DNA of 26,611 nucleotides from Scleroderma bovista. Lineage: Eukaryota; Basidiomycota; Agaricomycetes; Boletales; Sclerodermataceae. Position numbers and translations under genes: made by a program. Location: the NCBI GenBank assembly GCA_037178675.1, contig JAYMGJ010000621.1, forward strand, positions 1 through 26,611, read 5' to 3'. Under the pieces are notes generated by a model. It saw nothing but the letters and a program-made list of their open reading frames with translations. It was not told the origin of the DNA and searched no databases. Below, piece after piece: positions 19,087 through 26,611 of the stretch; the stretch's first letter is position 1, and each line of letters begins with the position of its first letter.

Positions 19087-20085
19087 ATGGCAGACCTTAA
19101 CCAGCTCCTCGGACAGCTTGTCCAGGGGCAGATCGACCTACAGGCACATATCGCGGCCCTTGCGGCTGCACAGCCTCACCCTGCACCGCCGCCGCGCAAG
19201 AAGGTGGTCGCGGATCCCGGGAGTTACGATGGCTCCCCTCAGAAGTTCCACGAATGGTGGTCCAAGATCAAGATTTGGTTACAGATCGCGATGGAGGGGA
19301 CAAATGACGCCCAGGTTACCGCCGCAGTTCTCTCCCGGCTTACTGGCCCGAAAGCTGGTCGGTGGGCTCAGGTCCGTCTGGATAGCTGCATGGCAGCAGC
19401 CCAGGCCCAGGCCAACGCCCCGCCCGTCCCAGCCGGACAGCTCCCGCCCCCCCCGGCCTGGCCCGCCTGGGATGACTTCGCAGAGGAGATAGAGAGGTTC
19501 TTTCTCCCTGGGAACAACGCCGAGTGGGCACGAGCCCAACTTCTCCGCCTTAGGCAAGGCCCGAGGCAGAGAATCGACGACTTCTTAGCGCAGTTCGAGG
19601 CGCTCAAGAACCAAGGGGGCTGTGGAGATGAATACGCCCGTGACCTGCTCGAACGCGCGCTCCAGAGGAAACTCTTGGAGCAAATCTACATACAGGGAAT
19701 GCGACGAGATACCTACGAGCGACTCGCAAACTCTGCTCGTGCGATGGGAAGAGCACAGGAACTCTTCCTCATCAACCTCCAAGGGCAAGGCTCTGCCCGG
19801 TATTACCAGAGCCAATCATATTCGTCTTCAACCGCATCGGGGAGTGGTGTCCCGATGGACATAGGTACCGTTGAGATGAACCAGCAAAGGGGTAAAGGGC
19901 CCCAATGCTACAACTGCCAATTGTTTGGCCACATTGCACGAGAGTGCACAAAGCCGCGCCGCCCTCGTCGTGGGCAACCACAAGCACGGGCAACGCAAGC
20001 CCAGCCGGAGGATGACCGGCTAAATGCAGTAAGAGGAATGACGTTTGCAGAAATGCAGGCGTTCTTCAGAGATTTAAAAGATTAG
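19087..20085 (+). CDS. gag: Gag (capsid and nucleocapsid)
   Basis: 332 residues from ATG to TAG. The start MADLNQLLGQLVQGQIDLQA is a helical segment. The middle holds the retrotransposon gag/capsid fold (EWWSKIKIWLQIAM, WDDFAEEIERFFLP, RQRIDDFLAQFEALK). Near residue 277 a CCHC knuckle follows the C-x2-C-x4-H-x4-C pattern (CYNCQLFGHIAREC) with a basic tail (KPRRPRRG). Gag assembles the virus-like particle and packages the RNA. The frame is intact from this ATG. The last codons, TTA AAA GAT TAG, lie on the slippery site that leads into pol. Confidence 0.9.
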   Translation: MADLNQLLGQLVQGQIDLQAHIAALAAAQPHPAPPPRKKVVADPGSYDGSPQKFHEWWSKIKIWLQIAMEGTNDAQVTAAVLSRLTGPKAGRWAQVRLDSCMAAAQAQANAPPVPAGQLPPPPAWPAWDDFAEEIERFFLPGNNAEWARAQLLRLRQGPRQRIDDFLAQFEALKNQGGCGDEYARDLLERALQRKLLEQIYIQGMRRDTYERLANSARAMGRAQELFLINLQGQGSARYYQSQSYSSSTASGSGVPMDIGTVEMNQQRGKGPQCYNCQLFGHIARECTKPRRPRRGQPQARATQAQPEDDRLNAVRGMTFAEMQAFFRDLKD

Positions 20086-20115
20086 TGAGTGAGGATAAAA
20101 CGGGCATCCTCGCTC
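20073..20115 (+). promoter_or_regulatory. programmed -1 ribosomal frameshift signal
   Basis: The heptamer T TTA AAA (20073-20079) is in the required X XXY YYZ phase relative to gag, 3 nt before the gag stop. After a 7-nt spacer, 20087-20096 pairs with 20106-20115 in a 10-bp stem (one U-G pair) around a 9-nt loop. Slipping back one base at AAA joins gag to pol with no stop in between. Spacing and stem length match canonical signals. Confidence 0.85.
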
Positions 20116-23100
20116 TCGAGTCTTCTTTGGACTTAGCTGTACGTATACTGGACTATAGACTTTCTCGTGCTACTACTCCTGCAGTGCAGGAAATATTTAA
20201 ATACCGCATTGCTTTGTTACGTACAAAAATAGCGAAAACTTACAAAAAAGTGTCTTCTGTAGTTTCTCCTGTCTCGGTTTCCCCTTCTCGCTCCTCTGTT
20301 TTGTCAATCGATACTGTGGACTGTGATTCGGACTATATTGTACCTTCTAAGGGGGTCCCTGCAAAGGGCTCGGCGCCGGAAGTAAAATCGAGCGTGCTTA
20401 ATTCCCGATCGAATAAAAATATTTCTTCTCCTTCTTTGGCATCTAAGGAACCGGAAAGTCCCGCCGGCAACTTGGAAGTTTTCATGGACTTACGAAGGTC
20501 CTTCACAATGGAACGTGAAGTGACAGTACCGGTCTGCATCCGTGGACCACTTAATACTATTAAGGTAGATGCCCTGCTAGACAGTGGCGCTACTGGTTGT
20601 TTTGTTGACAAGAGCTGGGCTCTTGATCGTCGGCTTCAGTTATCTAAGCTGGTAAAGCCCGTCCCTGTGCTTAACGTAGATGGCACTAGGAATCAGGAGG
20701 GTGATATCACGCATTATGTATTGTTGACAGTCGGTATTGGGAAACATGCTGAAAAGCTGTGGTGTGCCGTCACCTGCCTTGGAAAAGTGCCGCTTATCCT
20801 TGGCCACACCTGGCTTCAGAAGCACAACCCCGATATAGATTGGGTAACTGGCAAAGTTAATTTAACTAGGTGTCCTCCAGAGTGCAAGTCACTTTTAGAG
20901 ACACACTTTGCTAAATTATTACGAGAAAACGAATCTCAGGAAACTTGGGTACAAGCTTTGAAAGCTCATGAATCAAAGGTCACTATCGATGAGTCGACCC
21001 TAGAGGAAGCTCAGAAGCAGGTGCCTAAAGAGTACTGGGAATTCTTAGACGTATTTAGTAAAAAGTCGTCAGAGCGCATGCCGCTAAGAAAACCTTGGGA
21101 TCATGGAATTGATCTAAAAGAAGACTTCCCGCCCAAAAAGGGAAGACTTATCCCGCTCTCTGTTGATGAACAAAAAGAAGTCGAATCGTTCCTTGATGAT
21201 CAACTCGCTAAAGGATATATTCGGCCTTCTATTAGTCAGCAGACGTCACCGGTCTTCTTTATCCCGAAAAAGGACGGCAAGAAGCGCATGGTACAGGATT
21301 ACCACTATGTAAACGACTGGACGATTAAAAATAACTATCCGCTGCCGCTTATCTCTCAGCTTGTTGACAAGCTTAAGGGTTGTAAACTCTTCACGAAAAT
21401 GGATCTTCGTTGGGGTTACAACAATGTGAGGATTCGCGAAGGCGATGAGTGGAAAGCTGCGTTTGTAACGCACAAAGGGGCTTTCGAGCCATTAGTTATG
21501 TATTTTGGTCTCTGTAATTCACCTGCGACATTCCAGAAAATGATGAATGAGATCTTCCATGATATGTTGGATGTCTGCGTGGTGTATATTGATGACCTTA
21601 TGATATTTACGGATACGGATGATCAGGAAAAGCATGATAGAATTGTGCTGGAAGTTTTGAAACGTTTACGTGATAACGATTTGTTTGTCAAACCTGAGAA
21701 GTGTCGCTTCAGAGTCACCGAAGTCGACTTCCTCGGTATGATCGTGTCACGTGAGGGTATCAAAATGGACCCTGAGAAAGTTAATGCTATTTTGAAATGG
21801 CCTGAGCCAACGAACGTAAAGCAGGTTCGCGCGTTCCTCGGTCTCGGCAATTTCTATAGACGCTTCATTAAAGATTATGCAATCATGGCTAGGCCCATGA
21901 CAGACCTTACGTGTAAAGATATGGTATTTAACTTTGGGGAAAAGGAACGCGCTGCGTTTGAAGCTTTGAAAGCTGCCTTTACTCGTGCTCCGGTACTACA
22001 GTACCCCGATCAAGACCGCGAATTCCACCTCGAAACCGATGCGTCTGAGTTCGCCGTCGGGGGAGTGATATCCGTAAAGTGCGAAGACGGCGAATTCAGA
22101 CCCGTTGCGTACATGTCACATTCTATGACACCTCCAGAACGAAATTATCCTATTCACGATAAAGAAATGCTGGCCATCATAAAAGCAACCAAGGCCTGGC
22201 GCCATTATCTCGAGGCCACTCCTTATGCCTTTGAGATCTACACGGACCACCATAATTTAACGTACTTTACCAAGTCACAGAACCTGTCTAAGCAACAAGC
22301 GCGCTGGCAGATGTGGATGACGCGGTTTAACTATTCGCTTATTTATAAAAAGGGAACCCAGATGCACGTTGCAGATCCGCTTAGCAGGCGATCGGACCAT
22401 TACGTATCTAGTTCCGATGACAATAAGGACCAGGTCCTGTTAAACCCGGTATCTATTAAACTGATCAACGTCACTGATCAGTCTTACGAAGAGCGACAGT
22501 CGCTCGTTACGAACTTTCACGATACTCCTGTTGCTGGTCATCAGGAAGCATTATTCTTGGAAAGGGATGAAAGAGCAGATTCAAACCTATGTGAAGCACT
22601 GTCTAAAGTGCCAACAGTCCAAGGTGTCGAATCAAAAGACTTCTGGAAGTCTTGTTCCTCTCCCTACCCCTAGCGGCCTGTGGCTTGACGTCACCATGGA
22701 CTTTACCGAGATGCCGGAATCCCTCGGGTACAACTATATATTAGTCGTGGTTGATCGGTTCTCCAAAGAGGTCGTGTTTGTGCCTTGCACTAAGGAGGAA
22801 ACCGCTCTGTCAACCGCTGAGTTATTTAGAGATCATGTCTGGTGTCAGCATGGACTCCCGTCTTCTGTTGTGTCAGATCGTGGATCGGTCTTCGCAAGCA
22901 ACTTCCTGGGGGAGTTGTATAGACTCTTAGGCATTAAAAGGAAAATGTCTACAGCATTTCACCCTCAAACCGATGGTCAAACAGAGCGGTTGAACCGTGA
23001 AATTAATCAGTATCTCTGAACCTATGTAAATGATCATCAGAGCGAATGGGCCAAGTGGATCAAGATTGCCCAGTTCGTTTGGAACAACACGGTCTCGGAA

Positions 23101-23829
23101 GTAACCACTGATTCACCGTTCGGAATCACCCGGAGTTATTCCCCTCATATGGGTGTTGAGCCGGTGGACACAGTAGCCCCAGCGGCTAAAGACTTTGCTG
23201 CCGTATTTAATAAAGTCGTTGAGTCTTCTGAGAAGGCAAAACGAAATATGAAGCTTCAGGTGGATAAGCATAGGCATCCCGCCCCAGACTATGTTGTAGG
23301 CCAACAGGTTTGGCTTTCTACGGACAACCTTTGTATGCTAAATTGTGCTTCTAAAAAGCTTACGGAGAAGTGGATCAGTCCCTATGAGGTCACTCGAGTA
23401 ACCCCGAATGCGGTCGAGCTTAAGCTCCCGAAAACTCTTCGGATTCACCCGGTTGTGAATGTTTCACGAGTAAAACCTTATTTAGGTCCTCTTCCCGGTC
23501 AGCCCATGTCTCGGCCCGGTCCGGTACATGTTTCTGAAGAACGCGATGAAGAATACGAGGTGGACTATATTGTAGCTTCTTGTATTTATAAAAGGCAACT
23601 CCAGTATCTGGTACACTGGAAAGGATACGAAGAACATGAGAGAACATGGGAACCCTTGTTGAATTTAAAGAATTCTCCTCTGGTAGTCGAGCACTTTTAC
23701 CGAGAAAACCCCTCTGCTCCTCGAAAGCTTCGTATGGCTCAAGCGGACTTTGACTCGTTGTTTAGTCATATCCCTGAAAACCTCATGGTTTGCGACGCTC
23801 AGTTCTGCAGTCTGGAATCCTGCACCTGA
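20080..23829 (+). pseudogene. pol: Pol polyprotein (PR-RT-RNase H-INT-chromodomain), broken in integrase
   Basis: Expressed by frameshift from gag; there is no ATG of its own at the start. Protease: LLDSGATG near 20575. Reverse transcriptase: KMDLRWGYN, then YIDD near 21586-21597. RNase H: ETDASEFAVGG, DKEMLAI, YTDHHNLTY. Integrase starts with H-x6-H (FHDTPVAGH), but about 30 nt appear to be missing after GH at about 22542. The rest (RKHYSWKGM, CLKC) runs in the next frame. The core has D (VTMDFTE), D (VVSDRG) and E (QTERLN), with exactly 35 residues between the second D and E. TGA at 23017-23019 follows NQYL, where Arg is usual. The C-terminus has a GPY/F-like region (WISPYEV, HPVVNVSRVKPY) and a chromodomain at about 23563-23690 (YLVHWKGY..HERTWEP). 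Confidence 0.9.
23563..23690 (+). other. chromodomain at the Pol C-terminus
   Basis: The segment EVDYIVASCIYKRQLQYLVH, followed by WKGY and ERTWEP, is a full chromodomain. In chromoviruses it steers integration to chromatin with particular histone marks. The aromatic positions (Y/W/W-type cage: DYIV, HWKGY, TWEP) are largely kept. Confidence 0.85.
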
Positions 23830-23840
23830 GGGGGGAGTAG
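23828..23840 (+). promoter_or_regulatory. polypurine tract
   Basis: GAGGGGGGAGTAG directly abuts the 3' LTR and overlaps the pol stop codon. It is the expected primer for plus-strand synthesis. Confidence 0.85.
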
Positions 23841-24191
23841 TGTTACGGACCAACTTTTATCTTATCTAATCTATGATTAGATAGTGTTTATCTCATCTTA
23901 GTGTACAGCCTCTGTCTAATCTACCTAGTCTAGATCTGTACCTCGTGCTGTACACGCTGCCACCCTTGACATCATTACGCATAGCCTTAGCTCCACAGTG
24001 ATGTCGTTACGTAGCCTTGAGGATAGCCTTGCGTAGCCCTCGTGTGTAGTAGTATATATACCGTGCAATCCAGCACCCAGAGGCTCCCCATTCGAGCTCA
24101 TCTTGGGTCTTTGCTCTAGATACTCGCGTCCTATCCTCTCAGAGTCTTAGCGTGTGGTCGGGTCCTTGGTGTTTTGCCTAGGGTCGTCTCA
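23841..24191 (+). repeat. 3' LTR (351 bp)
   Basis: Same TGTTACGG start and TCTCA end as the 5' LTR. It lacks about 18 nt near the GATGTC-TTAC-TAGCC segment. TATA box and the ATTCGAGCTCA start are conserved. Confidence 0.95.
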
Positions 24192-24196
24192 CCAAT
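24192..24196. repeat. target site duplication CCAAT, right copy
   Basis: Matches 17900-17904; the host frame continues as YKTWEFQLYIFGLAP right after it. Confidence 0.95.
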
Positions 24197-25327
24197 ACAA
24201 GACCTGGGAATTCCAGCTCTATATTTTCGGCCTCGCTCCCATTCTACTCTACAATGTCCTGCCCACAGAGTACTGGGCTAACTATTGCAAATTAGTGCGT
24301 GGATTTCAGATCATGTGCCAAAGCGCATTGTCAAAGGAGGAGCTTCTCGATGCCCATGCACTGCTGTGCAGCTGGGAACACGAATTCGAGCTAATTTATT
24401 ACAGGCTACAGGAATCGCGTATCCATTTTGTGCGGCCGTGCGTGCATCAAGTCGTGCATCTCGTCTCAGAGACCATATTTAAAGGCCCTCCCATCTGCTA
24501 TGCCCAGTGGACGATGGAGCGCACGATCGGTAACCTTGGTGAGCAAATACGACAACCTTCCAAACCCTTTGCAAACTTGTCTCGTGAGGGCGTTCGGCGA
24601 TGTCAAGTCAACTCCCTCCTCAGCATTATGCCCGAACTCGACGACTCAAACCCTGGACTTCCATATGGCTCTGTTGATCTTGGCGATGGATATGTTTTAC
24701 TTCGGAAACGTGCCAAGCATCCAATCATTCCTCGAGGTGATGAAGCTACAGCTATTCTGGAGTTTCTTGGCCCTGAATACGCGTTGCCACGCATCACAAA
24801 ATGGGCTCGGTTGCGACTACCGAATGGTCAGATCGCTCGCTCAGCCTGGAGAGAGAAGCTTCGCCTGCCAGAACAGCTTCGTGTCTCATGCAATGTCAAG
24901 GTACGTCCATCTCCTTACTGAGTTGTATTGCCGCACTAACAAGTATCTCATAGTTTTTTTTTGGGGTACTACACGATGTGGAGAAGTTCAGTATTTCACT
25001 AGGCTTGCTATTGGTGATGATGAACATGTCGAGTTCGTCAATGTCGCTGTTGTCCGGATGTATTCTACACCTGATGCTGAGTTGCTCCGGCTCTCGCATA
25101 AGGTGGTATTGGCCTCACAACTAACAGACACGATCTCAATAATTCGCATTGAGCTGATTGTTGGTGTCGTTGCAATGATCCCACGTCGAATGGTACTACC
25201 GTCGGGCATGGAACAAGAAGTCCATTGTCTGATGGAACGACCAGGGTACGATATATCAAACTGGGGTGTACCGTACAGTGTGTATCATGAAGGGGACGAT
25301 GATGATGGAGGTGATGATGTTGAGTAG
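24192..25327 (+). pseudogene. Tnp2 (CACTA-like) transposase, 3' part
   Basis: The host frame resumes: KTWEFQLYIFGLAPILLYN, then HEFELIYYRLQESRIHFVRP, CVHQVVHL and ICYAQWTMERTIGNLGEQIR, where the Glu at codon 24517-24519 is the candidate third catalytic acid. An intron (24901-24953, GTACGT...CTCATAG) follows NVK. The last exon reads GEVQYFTRLAIGDDEH...VAMIPRRMVLPSG...ERPGYDISNWGVPYSVY and ends in an Asp-rich tail at TAG. Directly after the acceptor is a run of nine T. The downstream frame needs seven or ten T to be in phase, so a one-base slippage may have broken this end too. Without the 5' half this piece has no promoter of its own. Confidence 0.8.
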
Positions 25328-25672
25328 ACAAGGTTCGTGCCTGAAATTGTCCTATGTGTATCTGAATGAAAAGTAGCTCTGCAGCCTGTAGGGATAGTCG
25401 GAAACCCGGCCCAGTGAAAATGGACATATGCGAAGCTAGGGTTTGGCGGTTTGGGGTTCTGTGGTAGTTTTTTTCGTGCTGTTTCGAATGCTCTGCGCGT
25501 ATGTGCACATGCCCGATATTTGGGTTCACCATTTCCTCTGTCTTCTCTTCTGATATCAAGTAGATACACGCAAAGTATAATTACATTGTTCAATCGACAG
25601 TATTACATGACATGACAGCATGAGACACCGAGAGCACAGCGATCACCAAGAAAAAAGAACAAAAAAGAACAC
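25328..25672. other. intergenic, convergent gene ends
   Basis: Lies between the Tnp2-type stop and the minus-strand stop at 25673. It contains CCAGTGAAAATGGAC (25411-25425), nearly identical to a motif at 14787-14802, and may include the right end of the Tnp2 element. No CACTA or TAGTG terminus is seen. Confidence 0.4.
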
Positions 25673-26611
25673 CTACTCCAGCCTAAGACGCTTGTTCTCC
25701 CGTTCATGCACATTCTCCATGATTTCCTTCCTGATTGCAATTTCATGGGCAAGTATGGAAGGGTCGAATGAGTGGATGTAGTACTTCCACTTTTTGGAGG
25801 GCGCATAGTCCCTGGGCGATGGATTTTTAGTGTACCATGTAAGGACACGGCAGGGGAATGGGGAAACAGTATAAGATGCCCTAGTAGAGATGGAAGTATA
25901 CTCAATGTTTGGAATAAATGGACTTACAGCGTGTGATCATGGTCCTTAGCATCTTTGGTGCTATCTTCAAGCTTGACATTGCCGTTCTCAAGACCTTTAG
26001 TCTTGATGCACCTGGAGTCCATGTCCTCAGACTTGGGAAGGAGGCTATACGACGTGATATTAAATGTTTTGAATAGTTGTGCAAATAAATGGACTTACAG
26101 CATGTCGACACGATCCATAGCATCTTCGGTGCTATCCTCAAGCTTGACATCGCTGCTCTCAAGATCTTCTGTCTTGATGCACCTGGAGTCCACGTCCTCA
26201 GACTTGGGAAGGAGGCTATACGACACGATATTAAGTACTTTGAATGTCCAGGTAAATGGACTTACAGCGTGTCATTGAGATCACTTTCGCCGTGTTCTTC
26301 TTTGGTATTACGGGACTCTGGGTCCTCAGACTCTTGTGAAAAGTCGTCTAGAGATTTGAGTGTGATATTTTCAAGGGGAATTAGTTCCGCATCAGGTCCT
26401 CTGACCCGTGGACGACAGCCGCGGTACGTGTGAAATTCAGGGTGCCACAACGCCTACCAAAGTGGCTCCCTCGTCGACTGTGGCTCACCAAACTGCACCA
26501 TCAGCAACCGCCACCCGGCCGACTGCTCCCCGTGTGTCTGCCGCAGGTACTACGGGTCCGTCCTCTGTCCCCGTCCCCGCCACCGCTCACCACTAACCAG
26601 CCGTGTGCAGC
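25673..26611 (-). CDS. acidic-repeat protein with tandem duplicated exons, 5' end outside or near the edge
   Basis: Minus-strand exons: from upstream to 26266 (ending SDLNDTL), 26099-26215, 25928-26044, and the terminal 25673-25880. All introns (26216-26265, 26045-26098, 25881-25927) are GTAAGTCCATTTA...TAG and phase 2. The two middle exons are duplicates reading LLPKSED-x-DSRCIKT, then a variable part, then VKLEDST-DA. The tail of the first exon (SEDPESRNTK) is a third, diverged copy. The last exon is different: WYTKNPSPRDYAPSKKWKYY, then FDPSILAHEIAIRKEIMENV, and a basic/acidic helical end (HERENKRLRLE). No family recognised. The start is uncertain: a Met at 26448-26450 is possible, but the gene may continue past the window. 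Confidence 0.6.
26045..26265 (-). repeat. tandem exon-plus-intron duplication
   Basis: The intron-exon unit at 26099-26265 and the one at 25928-26098 are clearly homologous in both exon (117 nt each) and intron (GTAAGTCCATTTA...CGTCGTATAG versus CGTGTCGTATAG). The duplicated exons keep phase 2 on both sides. Confidence 0.85.

Larger units (their letters stand above)
17905..24191 (+). mobile_element. Ty3/Gypsy chromovirus LTR retrotransposon, about 6.3 kb, inactive
   Basis: TG...CA LTRs, a 5-bp CCAAT target duplication, and a Gag with CCHC knuckle. Pol order is protease, reverse transcriptase, RNase H, integrase, with a GPY/F region and a C-terminal chromodomain: the chromovirus order of Ty3/Gypsy (Metaviridae). 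The self-complementary start, slippery site and hairpin, and polypurine tract are intact. It is inactivated by an out-of-frame deletion in the integrase zinc finger and a TGA in the integrase core. It sits inside the Tnp2-type transposase gene in the same orientation. Confidence 0.95.

Noticed and set aside
18839..19492. 217-codon frame overlapping the start of gag
   Set aside because: Only its middle (about 18945-19070) looks coding, as part of a broken longer Gag; the rest is a shadow of gag in another frame.
25065..25593. Minus-strand frames opposite the last Tnp2 exon
   Set aside because: Shadows of the plus-strand coding exon and its 3' flank; composition is His/Thr-rich without domain features.
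14807..25672. CACTA/TAGTG termini for the Tnp2-type element
   Set aside because: No such terminal motif was found in the expected flanks, so the element's ends are left undefined.

Overview
The window looks like a piece of a basidiomycete (Agaricomycetes-type) nuclear genome. Introns are about 45-60 nt with GTATGT/GTAAGT donors and CTGAC-like branch points. Most of the right two thirds is transposable elements, and several genes resemble families typical of mushroom-forming fungi (Tnp2/CACTA-like transposase, PIF/Harbinger transposase with a Myb/SANT-like partner, DUF6533-type membrane protein, chromovirus). Species is not determinable from sequence alone.

Layout. 1-985: little coding; one possible small minus-strand gene. 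985-2745 (minus): an intact gene for a nuclear-looking basic protein with a Cys/His cluster. It sits head to head with a decayed plus-strand gene (about 3249-3724). The block holding the divergent promoter and both gene starts (2453-3735) recurs at 6614-7852, where both genes are broken. Between the two blocks lies a multi-exon multi-pass membrane protein gene (4690-6340). 7853-11650 has no convincing gene; it holds a GTC-rich low-complexity tract with a 14-bp minisatellite.

11655-14803 is a PIF/Harbinger transposon with inverted ends built from GCAGTT hexamers. It carries an apparently intact Myb/SANT-like gene (plus) and a transposase gene (minus) killed by one frameshift and three TGA codons. 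15063-25327 is a Tnp2-type transposase gene. Its 5' half holds a tandem array of eight tiny phase-0 exons (51-63 nt), each with its own ~50 nt intron. The gene was split by a Ty3/Gypsy chromovirus (17905-24191) that made a CCAAT target duplication.

The chromovirus still shows a full set of control signals. There is a TATA box, an 11-nt transcript start complementary to the site just after the LTR (Tf1-type self-priming), a TTTAAAA slippery heptamer followed 7 nt later by a 10-bp hairpin at the gag/pol junction, and a polypurine tract. It is nevertheless dead: its integrase zinc finger is deleted out of frame and its integrase core has a TGA.

25673-26611 (minus) is a gene running off the right edge. 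It has its own tandem exon duplication (two 117-nt exons) encoding acidic repeats with sumoylation-like motifs. The most unusual structure here is the micro-exon array in the Tnp2 gene; a second, smaller exon duplication in the edge gene echoes it.
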